Assembly (NCBI GenBank): GCA_005406025.1
Contig: BGZK01000759.1
Coordinates: 124,001 to 188,000, forward strand
DNA: 64,000 bases
From: Eumeta japonica
Lineage: Eukaryota > Arthropoda > Insecta > Lepidoptera > Psychidae
Direction: 5' to 3'
Positions within the stretch are counted from its first letter, which is position 1, and each line of letters opens with the position of its first letter. This document shows positions 22,501 through 37,500 of the stretch, one piece after another. A program made the translations under genes and the position numbers. The notes beneath the pieces were generated by a model. The model saw nothing but the letters and a program-made list of their open reading frames with translations. It was not told where the DNA came from and did no database searches.

Positions 22501-25500
22501 CATCGAATAACGAATAGAATTAAACTGCGACGTTGTATGATTTTCGTATTTATTCGTATTCAAGCGAGTCCGGCAGAACCATTCAATTTCATGAGCTGAT
22601 GGCAGCCGACGATCGTGTAGGCGAAGCGCGCACCAGATGTCAGGGTCGGCCCGCGCCCCGCCCCGCGCCCCGCGCCGCGCTCCTCCGTGACGTCCTCCGG
22701 CCTCTCCAATGTCGCGGCGCGGGGCGATGATCATTTTCTTTTTTTATTTGGTCCGCCTCGGATGAATGCCATTGCGGAATGCACTTTACAGAAATGGCGT
22801 CCGACAAAGAATCGCGAGAGTTGCAAGAAAGTTGCATGAAATACCAAACCGGCCAGCTCCGCGGCCTTTATCGAACGAACGCCTCGTCGTATTATTTTAA
22901 GTTGTATCAGCGAAATAGCTAATTACTAAGTATCAGTCACTAATGTTGATTACCAGGTCAATAAATCCGACTTTTTAGTTCTTATATATAAGATTGTCAG
23001 TTTCACATTTTGCGTTGTTATATCCCTTCATATTTTCAAAATGTTATTTCTCTATTGATGTGATTAATGAACTAATGAGATAACACATAGTTAAAAAAAA
23101 AAAGGTTTTATCCACATCGCATTATAGATTAATAAAGTTATAACTGATAGATCTGATTCTATGCAATTATTAAACTATTACAACAAAAAGCAAACGTATA
23201 ATCCATTCGCAATTCAATGCATTATTAATAATTATAATGAATACTTAGGTGATGGAAATGAGGAAGTTAAAATAAAATATACGATAAATGAACCTTCCGA
23301 CGTCGCGGACGGTGCGCCATCCGGTGGACGCGCCATTCCAATATTGTTATTCTCTCCGATTCGATAGAGTTTCGACTTATAAAACCTGTTCCCAAATCAA
23401 CCATCAAGTAATATCAACCTATTCAAAAGCTCCGCGTCAAAGCCCCCGAGTGTATATCGACAACGAATCTGTCGGTCGATAGTTAAGTGAAAGAAAGTAC
23501 AATCGATTTCACTTTCAAGACTAAATTAACTTTCTCCGGTGACACGTCTTACGTAGCACCCTATTCCGACACTCAAAACATTCATAACCGAAACAACTTA
23601 TAAACGATTTTAATGCTGCGCGCCCGCAACGATACGCAAACTGGCCGGGCGCGGCCGCCGGCCGGCTCGCGGGCATTAACGCTTGATATACTTAATCAGC
23701 CACTTTTAGGGTTCCTTACCCAAATATTGGCAATCGGTAATAAGAATTACTAGAGCTCCGCTGTGTGCACGTCTGTCCGTCCGCGTACCACAAAGCTGTC
23801 TTTTGAATTTTAACAGGTAGATACATGAAATTTTCACAGTGTATTGCTATGGCCGCTATAAAGACGAATAATAAAAACAAAACAATGCTAAAATTCGGAC
23901 GGAATCCCCATACAAGAAACGTGTTGTTTACTGAACTATTTTATATTACATACATACATATATACATATAGTGCTAAATAGTTCAAGGAGGTTACGGAAC
24001 TTTCCGTGTCCGATTCGCACTTGTTTTTTGTCTCACCCTAACAGTATTGACATCTTCATTGATGACCCGTACACCATCGATGTGAGTCTTTGTCTAATAC
24101 TCATATAATGCATTATCGATTGACACGCAAGCCCAATGATGCGATTAAATTTTAATCTTTGTAACATTTTTTTACCATATGGACTCAACGAACCAAACCT
24201 TAACTTAAATAAATTATTCTATTTATTTAGGTTAATTTTGATAATTTATTGTTGGTCTAAACTAGCAACAACAAAAAAGAAATCAGTTCCTTTTAAATTG
24301 TTGAAGGATTTCCGTCGGCCATATTTTGTGTGTTTTTGACGTGACAACGTCTTAAATTAGGTTGCGGCTGGGAGTCACTTATGAAAAAGTGTAACGCTCG
24401 GTAACGTAACGATGAGTCACCGAACGAGAGGCCCGCAATGCTGCGTCTCTCTCCCACTCAACTATGATCGGTCTGCCGCGCTAGAATAGTGCATAGCTTG
24501 CAAATGTATTGCAAGTTATTGTATGTATATTTGTATATAAATACGTATGTATGTGTAAAGGTAAAAATAAAATTTTGTTAATATGAAATTCAGTGCGATT
24601 CTTTGTATAAATTAATGTTTTAAATATAATTCTTTGTATAAATAAATGTTTTAAATTGTTACTATTATTTCATCCTTCTTCCTACTATACGAATGAATAT
24701 TCATTAAATGATTTTACCATTCAAAGTCGTTGTCACGTAAAACTTTCGCCCGTATACCGACTTTACAGGCAACCAAATTTTTTCTAATCTTTACAGTGCA
24801 ACATAAACGATCTTAAATTAAATAAATGATGACTGCGAAGCTGCGCAGACGCAGCAAGCGCTCTCCGAGTGCCTGTGTTGCTTCAGTGCTTTTTCACCCA
24901 TAAGATTATTAAGCGAACCGGATCAAAGGAATTGTCGGCGACTTGGGCGATGTAGTGTCATGTTATAAGCATTGAGTTATTATTACTATATTATATCTCA
25001 ATGGTTATAAATAATACAGTTCAAAGCTTCAAAGTGTTTTAAAGGTTTATATTTTATGAAAAAAAATCTACGGATTTCTCAATAGAACAACAATATGAAT
25101 ACTATGGTGCCGTACGTATATCTAATTAAATATTAAAAATCTATAATCTATCTCAGATGTACCCAAAAACAAAATCTATAAGTATACTGTAAGTATTCAT
25201 AATATACATCTACAAATAAAACAGATAAGCTTACGCGCGTGCTATTTACATGGATATCATTTAGCTTTCAGACCAACACCACTTTGTACATCGCACGCGC
25301 ATGAGCAGAATGCCATATAATAAGTGTACCCGTGACCGCCGCGGCCGGTGTTCGCCAAATGTTACTGCAGCCTGTTCAAGCTCAGAGTAACACGAAAGGA
25401 CCTTATTCCGCTTTCGTTGAGGCGAAAATCGTTTACATTCCCGAGTGAGTCTTTTTTTTAATTACACCGCTAAGGAATTTCCAAGCGCTCCGTTTCTAGA

Positions 25501-28500
25501 TAGCGAGTAGCCAATTTTTTTTAAAGCTTTCGAAGCTGATTTTACGTTTTAACGTCCAAGGTGAGCGACTCTCGAGACCGGGCACGTCTATGCACACACA
25601 CGACACGATAAGCGAGACGAGATATCGTTTATATTTAATTAATCCACTTCATGCACAATTTACCGATTCGAAAACATAATTTTTAATTGCTAAATTTTTC
25701 TTTTAATGCTCCCAAAAAAAAAAACGAATTTATTGACAGACCGCTTATGATAACACGTGTAATCAACTTTTACATAGTGTTTAGTGTTTTGTTTAAAAAA
25801 ATAAACGGGACAAGTGCGAATAGGACTCGCACCCTTAGAGTTCCGTACAAACTTATTTCTTTGTGCAAATATCTCATCCGTCAAGAGGCTCGGCGATGTT
25901 TGGCGATATTGGTGATATATTGATCCGCTAATTCCGAGACTTCTGTTGCATGTCTGTTTTCGAAAATTTACCAACTAATATTTCAAATAAACAATTTTTT
26001 GAAAATCTTAAATTTATGTCAAATTATATTCGCAAAAAAGATAATAATAATATAACTACAAATTTATGATTTTCAGGTTTTTTCGTGATTTTAAGTAAAC
26101 GTCAAGTATCCTATAGGTTTCGATTTATTTGCAGCTGTCAAAATATTCAACAATAACGATCGCAATTTTTGACTGGCTTAATTAAAAGCTTGTTTTTTTT
26201 TATAGTTTCAAGAGTACGGTGTAATAAATCAGTCCTCGGTGAAATTAAGCAACATATTTTAAACATATTTACTAGTCACAACTATTTCTTATTTACCGGA
26301 AAACGTTAGAATATTAGTCTAGGTTTCCTGTAAACTACGAATAAGGTCCTGTCTTCTGTGTATATTTTTTAAATTTTAGTCTGTGTCCTTGGATATACTG
26401 AAGATTTTTCATAAATTTTCTTTGATGTATTTTACACTATGCATTGTAAAATAATAAAAAAATCTATAACTATTCCCATCTCGTAACAAATTCGTTTATG
26501 TGATATGTTACAATACACTTGCCCTTAACGAAATTTTTTTCTTCATAATTTTCTAATTGACTTCTGAAAACAATCTTCAAAGTCTAAATTCATTTATTTA
26601 CACTAAAGTTTGTAACCGAGTCGCCTAACTCCGTATATTATTATATATGAAATTACAACTTTTTCGTCTGGTAGATTCGGACGAAATAAGCCGCAACACA
26701 CAGACAGGCAGACAGGAAAGGTTTTTTTTCATTGTGTACGAAATCACAGAAACTCCGACGGCATATTACATACTAGACGTGTTATATACCGTCGTGTAAT
26801 ATACGTTCCTTCTATTTCTCCTCTAATACATACTAAACCTTATGTTTAACGTATGCAATATGCATGTAATAAACTGACAGGAACGTATCTCACTGTTATT
26901 GTATTTTTTATTGTCACGTGAGCTGTACGTGCATTGTAGAAAGACTTCTTTCTTAATTTTGCTGTTGCTATCGTTGTGTTTTCCTTACCAAAAATATGGC
27001 GTGTGATTAAGACCGACATGGAAGTTATATCTTTAATTTCGGCCTAATCCCAACAACAAATAGATTTTGATTATGCAGAAACATTCACCAACACGATGAC
27101 AAATTACTTGAGTTCGCTTGGCTTGTAATCTTCAGAGGTAAACGAGGATGGAATGTTTACACACGTATGTGGTTATAACTTAAAAAATTAAATTTCGTTT
27201 TGAAAGTTTAAATTATACCTTTTCAAGTAAGTTATTGGTTGTTCAAAAGGGCATATTTAAAAGTTTCGCAAAAAAAAAAATCCGCAAATTAAAAGAAACA
27301 AAAAGGAAATATATTGTATTATCTTTTAATGATAATAAATAAAGATCGTAAACTTTTTCACTACTAATACATAGGTGAAGATAAATTTCTGTAATAACTT
27401 GTACTGAGTTAAAAGTGGATTGAAATAGTAAATACAGAAGAATATGCTCGTGACATACAGACAGATGGACATGCGGACACGGAAATGAATTTTATATTTA
27501 CACGAAGCAAGTAGTTTTCATAATTACATTGTTCAAAATCACGGTTTTTCTCTCATAAATAGATATTAAATTATACAGAAAACTATAAAAATCTTTCAAA
27601 TACTCAATATTGTGAAGGCACATAAATAAAACTAAAATTACTAGCAAAAATCACACAACACTAATTAAGCGACCGATCAACATAATCCGATTCGTCTCGC
27701 AGTCGGTTCAGAAACGAGGGTATACAAGAAAGTAAACAGTCGTCTCGCTGCGCCCGCGCAGTCTGCCGTATACATCAATGAAAAATTCCCAAACTCGCGT
27801 TGGACAATGAGAGCGCGCGCCGCCCGCTCTTACTTTCAACTCTGGAATTCGCTCGTCGAAAGTGCTCCCTCCCTCTTATGACACGACCGCTAGTACCTGC
27901 ACGAATTATGACCCGAGATCAAGAAGTTTCCATGTACTCGGCGACTTCCTAGATCTAGGCGTTGAGATCTTTATTAAATTGCTAGAGGTATTGAGTTCAA
28001 TAAAATTACTAGTCATAATTTTCCTAGGTGATGGCCACATTTAAGCGTACTATTATTTTCGAATACACGGAATTAGGATTATATTTTTGTAAGAGTAATG
28101 TAAATATTGTAATACAAATAATTCACTGTACCATAATTTTTTAGGGTTGCGTACCAAAGGGTGCCAACAGAAATTTATTACTGAAGCTACGCCATCTTTC
28201 TGTCTGTCTGACTGTTCTACGTTTAAAGAGTAGTATCATTTGAACCGTTATAAGCACGCAGTTTAAACTGTTACAAAATGTATGTTGTTATTTTAGATAT
28301 TCTTACATGTAATATAAAAAAAAAACCAAAAAATTTGGGTGTGTCCATAGAGAAACTATTTTTTGTTCATCTTTTTTTTTTGCTTTCACTCTATCATATA
28401 AACAGAAATAAATACTAGCGTGAAACATGGTTTAATTATAAAGCAAACTCCCAAGTAACGGATAACGAAAACCGGCCAAAGTAATCGATCGCGCTAATGA

Positions 28501-31500
28501 TCCCGAACTAATATATTTTATAAATAAGTAACACAAATACGTAAGTATGTGATGGTACGGAACCCTCGCTGCGTGAATCCAACTCCCACTTGGCCAGTTT
28601 TCTTTAACACACGAACGAATATGTACAAAATTACAAAAAATGTATGAACATCTCTCCACAACCAAATTTTTCAAATATTCCAACATACTAGTAAATAAAT
28701 GAATTTTTTTTTTAGATTTCTTAGCTGTGATACCACCTAAAAAATATTAACGCGTTAAAATTCATTTGTATTTTGTATTCATGTGTATTTTTTCATCTCA
28801 AATTGCCTTTAAGCATAGCATTAAACTGTAATAATAACATTTTTCTAATCTATGAGACATCACAATCGTCATGAATTTCAAATGAAGTCGGATACGTCAT
28901 GATATTATTTACGTTATGACGTTTGACGTTACGTTATGGATTAAAGCTGATAACCAACTGTCTGTATCTAGTTCTCTTATGACTATGTCTCGTATCAAAT
29001 CGAATGTTCATAATTATCAGTATATTTCTATTTATTATTCGACTAGCTGGTCAGACAGATATTGTTTTGCACTCCACATTAGATGGCGTAACCATATAAC
29101 TCGCGCCAATCCGTAGAAATATAATGTTTTCCTTGATCTTTTACATCGATTTGTCTCGCTATTAATTTCAATCCCAGTTTCAATTCTGATTTCACTTCCG
29201 GTACTGCACCTGATTCCGAACTCGGCCACGCTGTCAATCCTAGTCTAGTTCCATTCTCAATTCTACTTCTTAGCCCGTTTTCTGTTCTGATTCGCTACCG
29301 GCCACACTTTCAAGTCTGGCAAATTTCAGTATCAAAACAAACTGTACCTAAGTTACATTCCTCTACGTTGATGTTATCTTTCTATATGTGACTTTGTCCC
29401 TATTAACTGACGATATAGCTTTTATTCTTATTATTTAATTAGTATTGCTTATTTGTTCTTTTTAAACACCTTTATCTTCTGATCTGATACCATATTCTGC
29501 AATAAAATTTAATGGATGTCTATTCTCTTTGGCAAATTTTATCGATTGAGTCAGTGATTTAGTCATGAAAATACGACAAAGAGGCAGATATCAGATACAC
29601 TTCTTTTCTTTTAAAATTTTTCCCGCAGCTTCTTAAACAGGTTATATTAGTAGTAACTATCGCGTCGCGTCTCCTTGCTGGATTCCGCGCTTATTTCCGC
29701 ATCACTTGCAGTGCGCATCCGGTCACACCCTTGTTCCCAGTTCTTTCCAGTCTCGTTTCATTCTTAGATAAAGTAAACTATAAAGGCTTTTAAATGCTTT
29801 TACAAAACCCTAAACGACCAACTAAATTATTATGAGAAAACTGAAAACTTCAGTGAAATTGGTTGAATTATAAAGATTGTTAGTGATTTTAATGAAACCT
29901 TTAACCATGGTACCCTTAAAATAATGTATCCTATATCCTTTTTCTTAACTTAAGTTATTATCAAATCAAATTTGAAATCAGTCAAATTACAAGAGTGCTT
30001 AGTAATCTCACATAACATAACATGAAACCATAAGCAACTTTAAACACTCTTTCAGTGCACATAAAAAAAATTGGGCAAATTTTAGCGAAATCCGCAAAAC
30101 TGTAAAAGTTGTTAGTAACACTCCTGGAAACTTATGATATGACATATCTTGAATACTTCACTGGTTTATAGCTATTTCCATGCTAATTTTTATTAAATTC
30201 GGTTAAACTATATTATGTAAGGATTTTTTGTAATCCACATGGAAACAAAAAAATATATCCTATCTTTTCATTGGCTTCCAGAAATTTTCATAATAACTCG
30301 TATTGAAGTTTTTTAAACTATAAGCGTTCTTAGAAACACCCATGGAACCCTAAAATAGAACTAGACCCTCGGTAATTTTTATTGTAAATGGCTTCCTCCC
30401 GTTTGGACATATAATGAATTCGTATATTTTTTACATGGTCTATTGACTCTGCGTACATCATGATCCTGCTCTCTTTCCTCGTTTTTGATGTCTTTTTGAT
30501 CTAAATCTCAAATTCGAGCTCCCGAGCTCGATGTCAATTATATTTTTGATTTAATTCCTATAAAATATTATCTCACTTTTAATGGTTTTCAGTTTTTGAC
30601 GCAAGAACCCTAAATATTTCCGAAATAAAAATTGTTCTAAATGTAAGCTCCTCTACGTTTTGAAAGTATCTCGAACAAACAGACAGACAGAAGGGAAAGG
30701 ATTATTTTCTTTTATACAAACCCTGTCCTGACAATTACAAGCATATGCTCTTACTTATATGCGGCAATAGATTTTTATTTATGTATACTGTATGCGCGCG
30801 GACAGCCTGAGAATGTCCGTCGTGCGAAGGGGCTCACCCTGGTTTTCGCTGAAGCTCATCCCAAGAATCCAGGCGCTCGAGCCACGATCGTCTAGTGACA
30901 GTGTTGTGTTTTTTGTGTTCACTCCCGCAGATTGTCATTTTATATAAAACTTAACTGATCCTACATGGGCTCGCATTTTCTGTTTTATTACACTCGCCCG
31001 CACGTGAGCGATACACTTTCAATGACAGCCGGCCAACAAGCCCGTATGACCTCTCCTGTACACGTCCCGCCTGCCCCGCGTCTATCAGTTGTCGATGGTA
31101 TAGTGGAGACAAACTATTCCAGGGACAAAATTGCGTAAACACATATATTTTAATAAAACATACGACCGTTTGAAAATGCTTGTCAAATAAGTACCCTAAA
31201 ACTGAAAATAAATTCAGTTGCAACAAAATAACAATACGTTCAGATAACTGATTGTAACATACGCTGACAGATTACTTAAATCATTAGCATTAAATATTAT
31301 TATTTAAATGAAATTACTAGTTATTCAAATTGATATACCTTAGACAGTATCTATCGACACGCTTTACAGTTAAATACCTCTAATCTTTTACAATTCCTTA
31401 ACATAGTATTCAAAAAAATGTCTCGTGACTACTTCACGAACGGTTTCGTAACTGACTCATTTTAACTACGTAATGTATTCTTTAAATAACTTAACGCCGA

Positions 31501-34500
31501 CTGGTCCAGGCCGGTTGCAAAGTTATTGCACCATGTGCGAGGGTGGGCAGGTGCAACGGTTGCGACGGGTCGCGGCTGCGCGCGCGCATTGCAATTATTT
31601 CAAACTACAGCGTGATGTAAAAACGTTTTAAATTGTTCACGGATTGAGCATGTCATTTATCAATTTTTTATTTTGTCTTACCCATCCGTTTTATTGTGAC
31701 TCCGTAAGTGAAATAATTATTGGTAATTATTCAGTAGAGATTAGTACAGAACTAAAAAACCAACAGCGATCCTCAGCAAACATTCAGGAGTTTTAATCAT
31801 CGAACTATTATATACATTATAAAATCTCTAAAAATATTAGGTCAACTGATGAAGATTTTCTGGCAAGTTACAAATTTTCTTTAATACTGTGTATAACAGA
31901 TGGCAATGCATAAGAATGATCTACGACATTTTCTTTCTTCTTTGGAAGCCCTTATTGTTATTGTTTACGTTATTTATTGATTTATGAGGTCTAAATATAA
32001 TTGAACTTTAATCGTACTTCATTAACATTTCTGTTTATTATACATTGCAAAAGTTTTAAAAGATAGATGTTTCCTCGTTGTAAAAATCTTGGGAGTCGTA
32101 ACGCATCAACAACTATATCTTTCAAATTAATTGAATCTATTTTATTTTTTGTAAAATTTGGAGGGATTTTACAATCCCTTTTGCAATTACTAAGTGAACA
32201 GCATGACATCATGACTCAATAATAGCAAACCACATTTTATAATAGTATATATCAAACATTTAATTACTACATATTATTTAAAATACGTTAAGTAATTAAC
32301 GTATTTTAAATAATATGTATTATTAATGATGATAGACAAAAAAAAATAGAAAACGCGTCAAATCATGTTTTTACACAATTTTTCAGCAAATTTAGACTAG
32401 TGGTTGATTGAAGTACGGAAAAACTTCGAAATAAAAATAGAATTGGACAATTAACTTAATCGCGAAAACTAAGCAACAAGACAAACAGCAGCATACAATA
32501 ACAGCGGATTCCCACGGCTCGAACCCGATGAATCCAAGGTCGGCTTTGTAGATAATATTCAATTTTTTTCTCCGCACTTAATTATGCTTTGATGTCTTTC
32601 ACAAGAAATGCCCCATTAAATGTTATTATCAAATTAACTGGATGATAATTAATCTTGAGATGAATTGTTTTATTAGATATATTTGGACAAAATTCAAAAT
32701 TTAATCATTAAATTACAAAATAATTGATCCTTTGAACAGTAATGCCATAATAATTATGTTTTTTGTAATTACGCATTTCCTGTTTGATAAGAGTTTTTAA
32801 AATGGAAATTATAGTTACTGTCCTGAATTTTGTTAATAACAATAAAATAAATCTATACATGTAATAAAATCGTAAACGACCCGTATCTGTACATTAAATA
32901 TTTATTCAATAAAACAATTTACATACGTTGCACATATAAGACCGGAGAAAAAGCTTTTTCGTATTTTTCATACAAATTCAAAACAATGTTGCTCATATTT
33001 GATTCACATTTAATCACAATACATACGTGCCACTTTGTTCAACAGCTTGTTGGCATTTTGTAGGTAGTGACATAATCCCATTGCTGTAGAAATTTTGGGA
33101 CTTCTGATCAAAAAACGGCGATAGGTAATTTTGTCAGTTTTCTCTTGATGTTAACATAATACAGCCTAAAAAATTCTGAAGAGACCGAATAAAGTGAAAA
33201 TCTTAGAATACAAGCTCAGGGTTATACAGTGGATACATTACACCTTCCCAACCAAACTCTCTAAATATTTGTTGAGTTGCTAAAGATGTGTACGGTCTTG
33301 TTATCATGGTCAAAAACAACAAACCCTTTCTGTTGATCGACCCGACCGTTTTTTTTTTCTACTTCTTGCTCGAGTCTCCTCAGTTGTTGGCACTACATAT
33401 CCGAATAGATGATTTTGCCCGATAATAAAAGCTCATAATGAATAAAGTCCTTCTAATCCCACCATACACATAGATCAGCTTATTGCGAGTTGATCCGGGT
33501 TTCGCGATAGTCTGTGGAACTTGCTTTTCCATTTTTCATCATCGGTGAGCAATATTTTTAAAAACGATTCGGATTCATAATGTTACAACAAAGAATCGTA
33601 AATGAGTAGACAATTCATTAGATTTCTTTAAGTGAGCTCGTGTGGGACCCAAATAACGAGCTCTTTTCGAATGAGTCAAAACTGTTTTGTGGCTAATCCC
33701 CAGCACTTCAGCTATGTCGTTTCAACTAATATGGCGATCTTGCTCTACTTTATCTAAAATGGCATCGACCTTATCCGTAACAGATCGGCTAGAGCGAGGT
33801 TCCTCTTTGACATCAAAATACCGGACTGAAAACAGTGGAACCGGTTTTGTGTTACTCTTACTGACGCTACATTAGAACTATAAACATCACATTTTTTTTT
33901 TTTTTGCAGCTTGTGTCGCATTTTTCCCTTTTTAGGGTTCCGTATCTCAAAAGGAAAAACGGAACCCTTATAAGATCACTTTGTTGTCAGTCCGTCCGTC
34001 TGTCCGCCTGTCTGTAAACACCCTTTATCTCGGGAACGTGTGGAGGTATACACGTTCACCTATACGGAGCTATACACTGTAGACTTGAGTATACCATATA
34101 CTCAAGTCTACACTCCCTTGAAGTTGTAAAAATATCAAACTTTTAAGTAAACGTGAAAAAAAAATGCGACAGTTTATGCTGCAAAAAAACGTATATTTTG
34201 ACACTATCAAGGGAATCAAAATTTATAGGGTACTTTCCGTTGACCTTGAACTATGAAATTTAGCAAGTAATACCGTCTTATACTACAAGTATAGGAAAAA
34301 TCTGAAAATCATACATTATGTATATATATAAAAAATATAGTGTTTATTTTTTAAGGTACGTAGTAATTCATCGAGTTAAACAACGGTATGCTCGGTCATA
34401 GTTAATAATAGGGTAACCAAATCTTTTTAAAGAACTTTTTAAACTTTTACTAACTTTTCTTGTACATAAGAAAAAAATTTGATAGCGGTATATTTTTAAT

Positions 34501-37500
34501 TAAATGACAAAAAAAAAGCTCGGAGAAAACTGCGAAACTCGATTCCTGAACTATTTATAATATTTGTACAGAAATGCAAATTTATAAATTTGTTAATTTT
34601 CAAATTTTTCGGAACCTTCGGTGGACAAGTTCGACTCGCAAATGTCCGGTTTTTTGTAATAACACTTCAAAATGTATCAAATTTCTATGTTATATCCACT
34701 CATTTTGGTGGACAGAAAAACAATAGGAAAATCGCAGGATGCAGTTTTTACTTTTTATTTTTATTTTTTAAAAATGTCATCTATTTAATGATTTCAAAAC
34801 TAGTCAGATGCATACACCACAATCAAAGAGATTTTACTGCAATTTTTAACTTATAAAATAGGAATAAACTTTTTCCCCAACCTAATATGTTACCGAGGCC
34901 AAAAAGATCGTTTCTACAATTTCTGTCTGTTTATCAGTACGTTTGTTCACAATAACCTCAGAAATAGCTAAACCGATTTGAATTACGTTTTCACAAATGT
35001 ATTGTGCCAAGCTCCCTGTAACATTTAGTTTCAATTCCAATAGGCAAGCAATAACAAACAAAAAAGTTATGTTAATTGATTCTAGAAACGCGTTTCGGTC
35101 TATTGCGCTGAAATTATTCATCCAATTACTATGAAACTAGGAATATGTTGTACTCAAGCCTTTGATTTTGTATGTGTATTTGTGCTATTGAATCAAACCA
35201 TTGAACAGATTTCAAAAATTCCATCTTTACTAAAAAGCTCCCTGAGTAAAAACTATTAACACTACGCTTTGGCTTAATCTGCATATTTGATTTATTACAG
35301 AATCTAAAAATTCTTTCACTTATAAAAAACTGCACTATCTCCAAGTATTATGATCTAAATTTTATTTATATTGTACTAGCATTTGTCCCGGACCTCGCCC
35401 AAATCGGAACTGTGCCCCATAACGGAATCAAAATGGGAAAAGGGACGACGAGCAGAATTGAAAGTCGAGATTGGTAGGGATCGAAATCGAGAACGGGACC
35501 AGGATCGTAGTCGTATGTGGAACTAAAATAAAAATGAAGAGCGTGATCTGAATCGGAATAAAAAGCTGAGCCAATATAACGAAAACAGATTTAGGCGAAA
35601 CCGGTATATACCGAGAGCGGAATCAGAATATATATTTATCTAATTTAAGACTGGGTTCGGATTCAAAAGCGGGGCTGCGACCGAAATCGAGAGTGAGACA
35701 AACGGGCCATTGAGAACAGAAACAGGATTAGAATCGAAAACAGGATAGCGATCGGGATCAAGATGAAGATCGTATTCGGTCTATGTATAAGATGGAAGAA
35801 CTCATTCCATGTTCACGCGGACGGAGGCTAGTGCTAAATAAAAAACCTGATATCTAGTTGCTTCTTAAAGACGCGGTCTTATAGATGAAACACAATATTA
35901 CGACATAATAATAATGGTTTCGTGACCAATAGTCTAAGGTTCATTTATAAACCGGTCAAATGATAACACTACATATTTTAAACTTAAAGTTTCAATATTA
36001 TATCAATTAATTACTATATCAATATCTATACTAATATATAAGTCTACAGAGGTTTTTTTGGTTGTTCCGTTGTAACTATTGACCTATACATCCGATTACT
36101 ATGAAATTTTGTATACATGTAAAGGATACATTGACTTTGTCGATAGGCTAATACGTATATATATATTTCCTTTCATTTCGTTATATTCTCGTCCATTTCC
36201 AATGAGTTTCATCCTACTATTATTTTTTTTGTTTCAAAAACTATCGACCTTTGTCTATTAATAGAAAAAGTTGACTATTGCTTTAGAATTTATTTCAAGG
36301 ATCACAAGAGGCATAATCGAACATTTATTTTAAAATATCTAGTTTTCAATTATGAACCTTTTTATTTTTTATATCATTATATTCACATTGATTATTATTT
36401 CTTTATTGTACGATTTCGAATTCTAAAAACTCTGTTATTTACATTTATTAAATTTTTATATTTCCGCCTATTCCCTAAAGAGCTTGGCAGAGACCGCAGA
36501 CCTCCACTTGACACTATTTTTACAGACTTCTGCATCACTGACATTAGGCCGTGTGAGATTTTCTAGGGCCACTCTTGCTGACCCTTCCGTAGCACACTTT
36601 CACCCTTGTATATTTCCACTTGTGTATTGAGGCACTGCCTACAAGCTTATATAAAGGCGTATAGAAACTATATAAATATATTATTATATATCACGTACAA
36701 TAATTAAATCTTAAATAAAATATAAGATGTTGCAATAAACAAAATATGTATAACATGGAGTTTATGTTTATTGCTTATTTTATTTCTTGAAATGTGAGGT
36801 GTGTCGCGTCGTGTGACATCGAGGTCGATGCTCAAAAATATTAAAGTCGTTATTTTTTAATTATAGACGGATTGCCAGTTTTTAATTAACGCTCTACTCT
36901 AAATAATTTTATTTTACATGACTGCATGAATAAATTTGAACGCACATATCGTTTTTGTCCGATTTTTATCCCACTTTCATGAGCTCTGACTCAGCTTTTC
37001 GTTTTTCTTTCGGTTTTGACACCCCACTGGTAAGAAATAACGGTCGTATCGATAAATAGTTTTGAGTTTTCCTGGATTTTATGTGATAACTACGATTTTT
37101 ACAAATTTCGACTTGTATCAAATTTATTATTCAATTAGTTTTTAGAAAAACTCTTAAATCCTAGGTCGACACGTGTTCGATTGTTATGGATATAATTTAG
37201 TCGTCAATTGATCAAACGCACAAATTGTTATAAAATATTACAAACAATGTAAACGAATATATCAAATGAATGAATAAATAAATGATATCTTTAAAGAACA
37301 GCGCTTTAATGTGGAGCCGTGACTACAGACGCGAGTCTAAAATTACTACCTACTCCGTTACTATAATGTACTAAAACCGCATAATATTATTATGTACAAA
37401 TTTGTTTATAACTACTTCAATATTCTTTGTAGAGCAAGACGAGTATCGTACTATAAGTTTAATGTAGTCTATTACAATTGGATTTGTTATTGTTAGTTTT

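Noticed and set aside
22037..22837. Several Arg/Ala/Pro-rich ORFs on both strands
   Set aside because: They overlap in almost all frames, lack any domain and are explained by scarcity of stops in GC-rich DNA.
33687..33875. Plus-strand ORF
   Set aside because: It is the antisense of the mariner helix-turn-helix region.
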